This document shows, in pieces, positions 1 through 10,834 of a DNA stretch of 64,000 bases. The notes under the pieces are model-generated. The model had not been told where the DNA came from. It was given only the letters and a program-made list of their open reading frames with translations, and made no database searches. Where the stretch lies: positions 659,854 to 723,853 of the forward strand of contig CAJNDS010001202.1 of NCBI GenBank assembly GCA_905221605.1. Reading direction: 5' to 3'. Each line of letters opens with the position of its first letter. The stretch's first letter is position 1. The position numbers and the translations under genes are program-made. This DNA comes from Symbiodinium natans. Its lineage: Eukaryota > Sar > Dinophyceae > Suessiales > Symbiodiniaceae.

Positions 1-4
1 CCCT

Positions 5-117
5 AGAACATGATCATGATGTGGTCGACATGCTTCGTGGCATCCAGTCTTGCCACCCCATCGAGTTCGCGAAGGAATGGCCAACCAGGGTGCCGGGGCT
101 CTTCTTAAGGAATTAAA
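5..117 (+). CDS. Coding-looking fragment, unrecognised
   Basis: One frame is open from the left edge to a TAA at about 115-117 and reads like real protein (HDHDVVDMLRGIQSC, then PIEFAKEWPTRVPG). It is followed by a telomeric array from about 137. It could be the last exon of a gene that starts outside the window, or an exon whose 5' splice site I cannot place. I do not recognise the family, and it does not fit any fumarate reductase segment I know. Confidence 0.35.
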
Positions 118-136
118 ATCCAAGTTGCCAGAATAG

Positions 137-290
137 GGTTTAGGGTTTAGGGTTTAGGGTTTAGGGTTTAGGGTTTAGGGTTTATGGTTTAGGGTTTAGG
201 GTGTAGAGTTTAGGGTTTAGGGTTTAGGGTTAACGGGTTAACGGGTTAACGGGTTAACGGGTTAACGGGTTGACGGGCTAACGGGTTTCA
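137..290 (+). repeat. TTTAGGG array passing into an AACGGGTT octamer array
   Basis: About 14 TTTAGGG units (137-232) with single-base variants run directly into about seven copies of the octamer AACGGGTT (about 229-290). The second block is a homogeneous non-telomeric variant that must have expanded locally. Confidence 0.9.
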
Positions 291-295
291 GGCCT

Positions 296-405
296 AGTAG
301 ATGGTGCAGTCTCTACTGACTCTCGGAGTCAGGGGAAGAAGCTTTCGGAGCTGCAAGAGTTCAGTACCCTTGCAACCTTTCAACACCGCAAAACCCCCTA
401 AAATC
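296..405 (+). CDS. Coding-looking island, unrecognised
   Basis: Between two arrays, one frame reads DGAVSTDSRSQGKKLSELQE and continues STLATFQHRK without a stop. A 3' splice site is possible at ...GTGCAG (about 320). No family recognised. It could be an upstream exon of the fumarate reductase gene, but I cannot align it to that family. Confidence 0.25.
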
Positions 406-410
406 CCACC

Positions 411-853
411 CTAAACCCTAAACCCTAAACCCTAAACCCTAAACCCTAAGCCCTAAACCCTAAACCCTAAACCCTAAACCCTAAACCCTAAACCCTGAAC
501 CCTAAACCCTAAACCTAAACCCTAAACCCTAAACCCTAAACCCTAAACCCTAAACCCTAAACCCTAAACCCTAAACCCTGAACCCTAAACCCTAAACCCT
601 AAACCCTAAACCCTAAACCCCCTAAAATCCTAAACCCCCAAACCCTGGACCCCTAAACCCCTCCCAAATCCTCCTTGGCGGCTTCGACCCCACCGCCCGC
701 CCTGAGCCCCCTAAGCCCGAAACCCTAAACCTTAAATCCTAACTCCTAAACCCTAAACCCTAAACCCATAACCCTAAACCCTAAGCCCTAAACCCATAAC
801 CCTAAACCCATAACCCTAAACCCTAAACCCTCAACCCCAAACCCTAAACCCTG
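411..853 (-). repeat. CCCTAAA arrays with decayed spacer
   Basis: Telomeric C-strand repeats at 411-655 and 717-853 contain GAACCC and CATAACCC variants. A short unique spacer (about 656-716) has no convincing coding frame. Confidence 0.9.
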
Positions 854-899
854 CAGCCGAAGGAAGACCGGGCGCTGGTGCAGCCCTCGCCCCCACGGG

Positions 900-1490
900 C
901 CCCTGGGGGCTGAGTTTAAGGGGTTCAGGGTGCAGGGTTCAGGGTTCAGGGTTTAGGGTTTAGGGTTTAGGGTTTAGGGTTTAGGGCTTAGGCTTTAGGG
1001 TTTAGGGGTTTACGGTTTTTCGGGGTTTGGGGTTCAGGGGGGGGTTGACGGTTTTTAGGCTTTTGGGTGTAGAGTAGTAGAGGAGTGGAGTAGTTTCGTA
1101 CCGTCGGGCATGGGGGTTTGGGGTGTGTAAGGGACTTCGGGTTTCGGGGACTCTCGGTTCACAGACTTTGGGCTGCTTAGGGTTTAGGGTTTAGGGTTTA
1201 GGGTTTAGGCCTGCGCGCTTTCTTGCGGTTCAGGGCTTTGGGGGGTTGACCGTCCGACTTGCCCTGGGCCCTTACCTCGCGGGCACCCACAGGACCAACC
1301 CCAAAGAGAATAATCTGGATGGGTTCAGGGTTCAGGGTTCAGGGTTCAGGGTTTGGGTTTAGGGTTTAGGGTTTAGGGTTTAGGGTTTAGGGTTTAGGGT
1401 TTAGGGTTTAGGGTTTAGGGTTTAGGGTTTAGGGTTTAGGGTTTAGGGTTTAGGGTTTAGGGAATAGGGTTTAGGGTTTAGGGTGAAGCA
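900..1490 (+). repeat. TTTAGGG arrays with decayed spacers
   Basis: Arrays at 917-1017, 1176-1208 and 1321-1484 are separated by degenerate G-rich sequence. A tiny minus-strand exon is conceivable at 1276-1313: read on the minus strand it gives IILFGVGPVGARE and ends GAG|GTAAGG. It is isolated and unsupported by neighbours. Confidence 0.8.
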
Positions 1491-1659
1491 GCGAATTTGT
1501 TGCATTTGCGACCCATATCAAGCCTTAAATCCCAAACCTTAGACCCCAAAGCCCGAAACCCTTTTTTAGGACCTCCTTCCCCAACCCCGCCATGTAAGCC
1601 ATAACCCACATGGGCGGTTATGACAAGTTTCGAGTGGCGCGTCGCCAGGGAGTTTCCAA

Positions 1660-1836
1660 CCCTAAGCCCTAAACCCTATACACCCTATACACCCTCTAAG
1701 CCCTAGAGGCCCTATAAGCCCTATAAGCCCTATAAGCCCTATAAGCCCTATAAGCCCTATAAGCCTTTAAGCCCTATAAGCCCTATAAGCCCTGTAAGCC
1801 CTATAAGCCCTATAAACCCTATAAGCCCTATAAACC

Positions 1837-1867
<31 letters not shown>

Positions 1868-1945
1868 GACCATCAACCCTCAACCCTCAACCCTTATTCC
1901 CGAAACCCTATTCCTCAAACCCTAAACCCTAAAACCCTATAAACC
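1660..1945 (-). repeat. Variant arrays: (CCCTATAAG)n then (CCCTCAA)n
   Basis: About 15 copies of the 9-mer CCCTATAAG (1680-1835) are followed by about eight copies of CCCTCAA (1836-1890), then ordinary CCCTAAA. Each variant is internally homogeneous, so it spread by tandem duplication after it arose. Confidence 0.85.
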
Positions 1946-1966
1946 CTCCTGCAAAGCGAAGCACAG

Positions 1967-1983
1967 GCATTCGCCATCGTCCT
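1967..1983 (+). CDS. Fumarate reductase exon 1 (first found)
   Basis: Reads AFAIVL and ends CT|GCCTGG (GC 5' splice site, phase 2). It joins exon 2 as AFAIVL-NGKAAAMADRHV, which matches the family segment with a conserved LN/GKA. The 3' splice site is taken at GCACAG|GCATTC. If no G is required after AG, the exon could start at 1957 and read SEAQAFAIVL. Confidence 0.55.
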
Positions 1984-4900
1984 GCCTGGGGCCCGGGCGA
2001 GGGTTCGCTTGTTTTTGTGGGTGCTCGGGCCTCCTAAACCCTAAACCCTAAACCCTAAACCCTAAACCCTAAACCCTAAACCCTAAACCCTAAACCCTAA
2101 ACCCTAAACCCTAAACCCTAAACCCTAAACCCTAAACCCTAAACCCTAAACCCTAAACCCTAAACCCTAAACCCTAAACCCTAAACCCTAAACCCTAAAC
2201 CCTAAACCCTAAACCCTAAACCCTAAACCCTAAACCTAAACCCTAAACCCTAAACCCTAAACCCTAAACCCTAAACCCTAAACCCTAAACCCTAAACCCT
2301 AAACCCTAAACCCTCAACCCTAAACCCTAAACCCTAAACCCTAACCCTAAACCCTAAACCCTAAGCACTGAACCCTAAACCCCAAACCCTAAACCCGTAA
2401 CCCTAAGCCCTAAGCCCTAAGCCCTAAGCCCTAAACCCTAGATCTCAACAACCCCCAACCCTCAACCCTCAACCCTTAACGGCATAGGCATAGATGACTC
2501 CTCTCTCCTTTCAGACACTCAATCTCAAACCAGGGTTCGGGGTTCAGGGGTTCACCCCCACCCCCCATTACAGGCCCCATTAAGGACTGTTAGTCTAAGG
2601 GGGAGGCATCCCCAGGCTTGGGGTTTAGCAGCCGTTTTCTTTAGGGTTTAGGGTTTAGGGTTTAGGGTTTAGGGTTTAGGGTTTAGGGTTTAGGGTTTAG
2701 GGTTTAGGGTTTAGGGTTTAGGGTTTAGGGTTTAGGTTCTTTGTTGTCTTTTTGTTATGATACTTTTCTTCGTAGGTGGGATGGGGGGGATTATGATTCG
2801 GTTGGTGTAGGGTTGTGGTTAGGGTTTAGGGTTAGGGTTGAGGGTTTAGATAGAGCTGGGGCCGCCCACAAGGGCTAAAGTGTAGGAACAAGATAGCATG
2901 AGGTACACCCGAAAACCCTAAACCCTAAAACCCGAAACCCACAACTTGGGTTTCGGGTTCTTAGTAGGCACTTGCGGAGTTCCATGGGTTCTGTTGCTGA
3001 CACAGCAACCTTACTGCCTACATCCCTACTACGAACTGGTAAGGTAAACCCCGCAACCAGCTAGCATGGCAGAAGCCTTGACGTTAAACAGCCTCCAGGG
3101 TTTCGGGTTTAGGGTTTAGGGTTTTGGGTTTAGGGTTTAGGGACCTTAAAGAGCCTCCTGCCCAGGAATGGCAAGGCAGCAGCTATGGCTGACCGACATG
3201 TGACCCTCTATTCGAAGAAGGGGCGGCTCGGAAGAAAACATGAGGGGCCTGGTAAATCCCTACACGCTTATGGTTCAACTTTGGGTTTAGGGTTTAGGGT
3301 TTAGGGTTTAGGGTTTAGGGTGCAGAGTCTAGGGCGTCTCGCCACACAGCGAAAGTGACATGTTGGCCCGTGCAGGTGGGCGCCTAGAAAAGGCTGGGTA
3401 CGGCCTAAGCAGGGCGGGTGGCAATTTAGGGTTTAGGGTTTAGGGTTCAAGGTTTAGGGTTTAGGGGTTTTGGGTTGCCCCTTTTAGTAGGCGCGCAATT
3501 GACGAGGACGCTCCTATAGGAGACTGGGGAGCTGTTTCCCAGCAGGCTGGGTTGCTGCTTAGGACCCAAACATCCGAAGCCCTAACCCTAGAGCCTAAAC
3601 CCTCAACGCACCTTGCCAGATAGGAATTTTTAGTATCTGGGTTCAGGGCGTGGGGATGGGGGTTTCCAGGCTCTAGGCACCAGTTATAAGTATTTAGCTA
3701 GAAACGAAGGCCCGTCGGAGAAGTCCATTACTTAGCCGCTTTAGGTTTTTTAGGTTTTTTTTAGGGTTTAGGGCTTAGGGGGCGTTTAAGGGTCATGCGG
3801 ATGTGCTGGGTTAACTATAGGAACTCCGTCCACTGCTCCACAAAACCCTAAGCCCCAGACCCTAATTAGACCCCAAACCCTATGCCTGAACCCTCTAAAC
3901 CGCAACCGTAAAGCTTAAGACCCTGAACCCTGAACCCTAAGCACCCCAACCCCTACCCTGTGAGGCTGCTGATGAGAGTGGATGGGATCGAGGGCGTCGC
4001 GGAGCGGTTTGGCTATCAGGCGAATGGAAGGGTTTTAGGATGTAGTTGGTTTGGGTGGTTTAGGACACACGTGCGTGGAGACGCCTTCTTCCTAGGTCTG
4101 GTATCCCATAACAGTCCTCTGTCGCCCCCTTATTCCTGGAGGTTCTTTCCACCCCCCCCCCCTCACCCAAACCGCAACCCTAGACATACTATATTTATGA
4201 AGTGAGGCATGCATGGCTAGGGAGACAGCGTGCCCAAACGCCAGACCCCAAACCCTAGGATTCGGGGGGCGGTGATTAGAGCTCCTTTGACTTATTAAGT
4301 CCACTTAGTATACCCTAGAAACCGAATCTCCGTAGCCCACCCGTACTAACCTTACTTACTAAGTCAAAAGGGCTTCCACGTGGGGATAGTTTCCAAACCT
4401 TGCATTGCTGTACTGGCATGCTTCCAACTTTCACAGCAGAGAATCCAGCAGACCGCGCACTGAGAAACATAACTGCGCGGCAAGTTTGTTGGAAGCCCCG
4501 TAAGCCTAAACCCCAAGCCCTACTAAATCCTAAACCCTAAACCCCCAAAAAAACATCCCAGACCCAGGCCCCAAACTCTCGGCCCTTTCCCTGGGGTTTG
4601 GGGTCATCCGCTTGTGTGTTTTGACGCTGTTGTTCCCTTGTTGGAAGGAGGCCCATGAACCCTAAACTTGCTGGGCCCCAGGCCCTACTCGGGAGCTCTC
4701 TTGACTGAGTAAGCTACTTAGTATCCCCTACAAACCCCATTCTAATCCCACAGCCCACCTGACCAACCCTATTTACTAAGTCAAAAGGGCTTCCGAGCAA
4801 ACCCAAAACCTCACAGGGGGGGGCCCGATCCAAAGAGCAGGCCGACGTGGTGAAGGCGACCTTCTCAGCCTACAACGAAGCTGCGACACGCGGAGAAAGT

Positions 4901-7900
4901 TCCTTGAACCCCCAGACCGAAACCCGGAACCCTGAGCCCGAAAACCCCCAGGCCCAAAAGCGAAGAAATCCACCTGCCAGGTTCAGGGTGCAGGGTTTTG
5001 CCAGGGTTCAGAGACAGAGACAGAGACAGAGACAGAGACAGAGACAGGAATTTGGGGAGTTAATAGTTGCAGGGCCAGGGTTTCGGGGTTTTGGTGCAAC
5101 CAACTATAAGGGGTTGAGGCTTTTGGGGGGCTGTTAGGGCTCCGCCAGATTCCTAGCTCTGCTTGTTCTCTGACGTAGTCATCATTGTCAGCATTATCAT
5201 TATCACCATTCTGAGACTGACTCTTTCATCCTCACGATCATGCAGTAGGCATGGGGGGCCCTCTACCAGCCTTCAATACCCTAAACCCTAAACCCTAAAC
5301 CCTAAACCCGAAACCCTAAACCCTAAACCCTAAAATTGGGGAAGCGGCCCTCCCCAACCTCCCGAACCTTTGAACCCTACTTGGGGAAGCCCTTTTGACT
5401 TCGTAAGTGGGGGTAGTAAGGGGTTTAGGGTTTAGGGTTTAGGGTTTAGGGTTGGGGGTAGTAAGGGGGTGGGTTGCGGGGATTAGAATGGGGTTCCTAG
5501 GAGGGGACACTACGTAGACTTGCTAAGTCAAAAGAGCTTCGAAGCAAAGCTTTGCAGCCAGGGGTTCAGGGCTTAGGGTTTAGGGTTTAGGGTTTAGGGT
5601 TTAGGGTTTAGGGACGCAGGGTTTCGGAGTTTCGGGGCTCAGGGTTTAGGTATTTAGGGGTTGAAGCGGGGTTGTGGGGGTTCAGGGATTTCGGGGTTTA
5701 GGCCTTGGGCATTAGAGGTTTAGGTCTCGGCGTTTGGGGGTGTAGGGTTTGCAGGGGTTGAGGGTGAATCTCTCACCTGTTTGTTGATTGCTGATGTTAG
5801 TTGTTTGAAGAAATCCCTAAACCCGAAACCCTAAACCCTAGACCCTAAACCCTAAACCCTAAACCCTAAACCCTAAACCCTAAACCCTAAACCCTAAACC
5901 CTAAACCCTAAACCCTAAACCCTAAACCCTAAACCCTACTCAAGGAAGGCAGGGAAGGACGAGTTCGGCCGGACCGTCTTCCCAGCCGGGCACTTTCCGA
6001 TCGAGGCGGACGAGGCCTTCTACGTCGGGGAGGCGCAGGGCTTGAGCTGGCTTTAGAGTTTAGGGTTTTAGGGTTCGGGTTTTAGGTTTAGGGTTTTCGG
6101 GTTTAGGGTTTAGGGAGTTAGGGTTTAGGGTTTTCGGGTTTAGGGTTTTCGGGTTTAGGGTTTAGGGTTTTAGGGTTTAGGGATTAACCCCTCAACGTCC
6201 TTCCAGGTTTGATCGTGGGATGGTTTACATATATACATATATATATATATATACATCTATATACCCATATCTATACCTATACCTATATCTATATCTATAT
6301 CTATTTCTATATCTATATCTATATCTATATCCATATCTATTGAGAAGAGAGAGCGCCTCTGAACCTTGCACCCCCCCCCCCAAATGCAGGTTCTCGGGTT
6401 TATAGGAGTAGCTTTGTCTAGGAATCGTTCTCCGAAGGGGTTCAAGGGTTGACCTTGGTCTTCTGTTGCGGGGGGGGGGGGGGGCTTTGGGGGTTTAGGG
6501 CTTAGGGTTTTGGGTTTAGGGTTTAGGGTTTCGGTGGCGTTGGCATGCAGAACTTTGGGGTTTAGGGCTACTGGTTAGGGTTCAGGGTTTAGGCTTTAAG
6601 CTCTACACCCTGAACCCTACGCCCTAGACCCACTAGTTGGGTAATACCCCACGCCCCTCCCCCCCCCCCAACCCTAAACCCGAAACCCAACCCTGAACCC
6701 TAAACCCTAAACCCTAAAGCCCCAACCCCCCCCCCCCCCCCCCCCTTAACCAAAAGAATCCCTCCTTGAAACCCTCAAAGAGCCGGAAGGCGCAGCTTGG
6801 ATGAATCAGAGTAGGGTTTAGGGTTTTAGGGTTTAGGGTTTAGGGTTTAGGGTTTAGGGTTTAGGGCTTGCTCCTCTGGGTCGTTCTGGGCCGCGTGGGA
6901 TTGGCAGACCTAAGCAGGTGGTTCCCGTCATCCACTACACCATGGGCGGCATTGCAATCAACCCAGAAGGCCCACCTGGGGAGGGTTTAGGGAGTAAACC
7001 CTAAACCCTAAACCCTAAACCCTAAACCCTAAACCCTAAACCCTAAACCCTAAACCCTAAACCCTAAACCCTAAACCCTAAACCCTAAACCCTAAACCCT
7101 AAACCCTAAACCCTAAACCCTGAACACTAAACCCTAAACCCTCAAACTGGAAACACTAAACCCTGAACCCTAAACCCTTATAGGGTTTAGGTAGAATTAA
7201 GGGCTTGGGGTTTTACAGGCTGTTTAGGGGACTGGGGCAAATTCGAATGCTTTCTGTAAATCCCTGCTGCTTGATTCAGGACCCTTTTGATCAAGAACGG
7301 TTGGGTATGCCTGGTACACGGTTTTAGGGGTTGTAGGAGATAAAGGGTTTAGGGTTTAGGGTTTAGGGCTCCTCAAGGGAGGGAGGTTCATGGGCCCACA
7401 AGGAAATTTAGGGAAGCTGAGGGAGCCTTAGGGAGTAGTGGGGAGTACTGGGGAACCTGGGTTCACCCCCCTCCCTTAAGAACCCTATAAAGGAGCTTGG
7501 GTTGCATCCGGTCAGGTTTTGAAGGTTTGCTTGGGTCCCGGGTTTTGGGGCCTGCAGGGTTAGGGGGATTTCGGGTTTAGGGTTTAGGGTTTCGGGTTTA
7601 GGGTTTCGGGGGGCTTGTAGGGTTTCATATGTGGTCCGAAGGGGGGTCATAAGCCATGGCCTCAGCTTTTCCTTTGTCTTTGGCCGCTCAACTCTTAAAC
7701 TAGGGGCCCTAAACCCTGGAACCCTGCGCAAAAACGTCTTCCCAAGCGAGCTGCAGGGTTTAAGTTCCACAGCTTTCAGCCCAGTGTTTCGGGCTGGAGT
7801 TGAGAGAGCTTTAAGCTCTAAACCCTAAACCTTGCACCCTAAACCCTGAACCCCAACCCCAAACCCCAAACCCTAAGCCCTAAGCCCTCAGCCCTCAGCC

Positions 7901-10792
7901 CTCAGCCCTCAACCCTAAACCCTAAACCCTAAACCCTAAACCCTAAACCCTAAACCCCAAACTTTGCTCAATTCCGGTGGTCAGGGGGGTTTAGGGTTTA
8001 GGGTTTAGGGTTTGGAGTTAGGGTTTCTATTATTTGCTTAAGAAATCTCCCCAAAAAGGAAAATAGCAATAACCCCTCTGTGGGCTTATAAGGAAGAGTC
8101 CAGAGTATTGTGATACTTTTTGGGGTTCTTATGCAAAATCGTATCTTTGGGTCCTAGTTCGGTGTTTAGACATTCGGGTTTGGGGGCTAGGGGTGAGGGG
8201 CTTCTTCCTAGGGCCATCTTGACTATGTCATGCCGTGTGGCCAGTTATGTAAGTACGAGTTGTGAAGCGGTTCAACCCTCCGAAAAACATGCAACTGAGG
8301 CGCGGCTTCGGAGGCACTACAGTGTCACTACAGCCTAGGGCGTACTCTCATACCGAGGGTTGGGGTCTGTTGCAGCAGTGAGGAGTTGCATGTTGTAGCA
8401 TCGTCATGCCACTTGCGATTGAGGTGAGCCTGCTAAGTGGCAGGACTGTTTCGCTGGAAGCAGAACCAGACGAGACGGTCGAAACATTGAGGAGCAGAGC
8501 CCAGAAGACTCTGGCAGTTGGTGGCAGGGGCAGAGCCCGGCTCTTGGATTCCTCCGGAAGCATCCTGGATGGAGCAGCCACGCTTCAGCAATCGAGGCTG
8601 CAGAGCGGCGACACGCTGACCTTGCAGCTGAGCCGCGTTCAAGTTTGCGGCAACGGTTCTGCTTTTGCTGCAATCCTCAGCGATGGATCTGTGGTGACCT
8701 GGGGTGATGATGAGAACGGGGGCGACTGCAGTGCTGTGCAAGGTCAGCTGAAGGACGTGCAGCAGATCCAAGCTACTTGGCAGGCCTTTGCCGCCATTCT
8801 TGGCGAGGGGTCTGTTGTTACCTGGGGCTTTGCTGCCTTCGGTGGCGACAGCAGTGCTGTGCAAAGCCAGCTAAAGCATGTTCAGAAGATCCAGGCATCT
8901 CAGTATGCATTTGCTGCCATTCTGGGTGATACCTCTGTTGTGACCTGGGGTGATGCCCGGTTTGGTGGCGACAGCCGTGCTGTCCAAGCTCAGCTGAAGG
9001 ACGTGCGGCAGATTCAAGCTACTGAAGCAGCTTTTGCTGCTATTCTGGGTGATGGCTCTGTTGTCACCTGGGGCCATGCTCACAGCGGTGGCGACAGCAG
9101 ACACGTGCAAGATCAGCTGAAGGACGTGGAGCAGATCCGAGCTTCCTTTGGGGCTTTTGCTGCTCTTCGGCGTGATGGGTCTGTGGTGACTTGGGGCTAC
9201 GTTGACTTTGGCGGCTGCAGCAGTGCGGAGCAAGGTCGGCTGAAGAACGTGCAGCAGATCCAAGCTACCTGGCAGGCTTTTGCTGCCCTTCTGGGCGATG
9301 GGTCTGTTGTGACCTGGGGCCATGCGGGAAGTGGTGGCGACAGCCGCACTGCGCAACGTAGGCTGAGGGACGTCCAGCAGATCCAGGCTAGCCGCACGGC
9401 TTTTGCTGCCCTTCTTGGCGATGGGTCTGTGGTGACCTGGGGTGCTGCTGACTGTGGTGGCGACAGCAGTGTTGTGCAAGGTCAGCTGAAGGACGTGTGG
9501 CAGATCCAAGCTAGCGGCTATGCGTTTGCTGCTATTCTGGCTGATGGATCTGTTGTGACCTGGGGTGATGATGAGAATGGCGGCGATAGCAGCACCGTGC
9601 AAGGTCAGTTAAAGAATGTTCAGGAGATCCAAGCAACCGGCTACGCTTTTGCTGCCGTTCTGGGCGATGGGTCAGTTGTGACCTGGGGCTATGGTTCCTT
9701 TGGTGGCGACAGCAGTGCTGTGCAAGGTCAGCTGAGGGACGTGCCGTCGCGGTCTGCTTTTGCTTCCATTCTGGCCTGGGTGATAGGCTTGTCGTGACCG
9801 ATGGCCTAGAAACCCCCAGTAGAAGCTGAGCTTTGCTGCGCGTCGTGGCAGCAAGGGACCAATGCTTTGTGCCCACACTGTGAACCTTGGAGCGCAGATA
9901 TTCTGCTCATCTGGGCCTCTGTCTCCAGATTCCCTCGAATGCCCAAACCAGAGAACCCGACAAATAATCTTGCGGAGGTTCCCACAACAAATCCCGCGGA
10001 GGACTGCAGAGAACCCTAAACCCTAAACCCTAAACCCTAAACCCTAAACCCTAAACCCTAAACCCTAAACCCTAAACCCTAAACCCTAAACCCTAAACCC
10101 TAAACCCTAAACCCTAAACCCTGCAGCCCTTTGTAGCATCCTGCAGAGTCTTGCAAAGTATCCCTGTGAGTGCCCGTCCCGGCAGAAGCCCCGAAGTACC
10201 CACACCCAGAACTCCCCACACCGTTGTGGACAGAGTATCTCTGTTTAGGGTTTAGGGTTTAGGGTTTAGGGTTTAGGGTTTGCCCAAACCCAGTTGATCC
10301 CTATAGCCGCCGTCAAGTTGCCCTTTGTTTTGGGTAGGGGGGGCACCAAGATCTCGAAACTGCAGCAATCGAAACAAGTCGTCCCAACCTTCACAGCGTC
10401 TGCCCTCCATCGTCGCAAAGCCCTAAACCCTGCAAACGGCACCCCAAAACCCCCGTCACACTAAAACTCAGCTCTCACCCTGAACCCTAAACCCTAAACC
10501 CCTAAACCCCTAAACCCCTAAACCCCTAAACCCCTAAACCCCTAAACCTCTAAACTCCTGAAATCCCTGAAACCCCTAAACCCTAACCCCCTAACCCCCC
10601 AAACCCCTCGACCCTTAAGCCCTGCTGCAACCTGGCCCTCTGCGCATCTCGGGAGGCCAGGTGCTGGACCAATCTGGGGCCCCCATTCCCAGCCTCTATG
10701 CCATCGGCGAGGCCGAGGATCACTAAGCCCGCCCTAAATCCTAAACCCTAAGCCCTAAACCCTAAACCCTAAAGTCTTAACCCTAGACCCTA

Positions 10793-10834
<42 letters not shown>

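Noticed and set aside
8433-9878. Several minus-strand ORFs (143, 243, 114 aa) opposite the RCC1-like gene
   Set aside because: Periodic antisense of the 123-bp repeat (HHRPIAQ type); the repeat length is a multiple of three, so the frames stay open.
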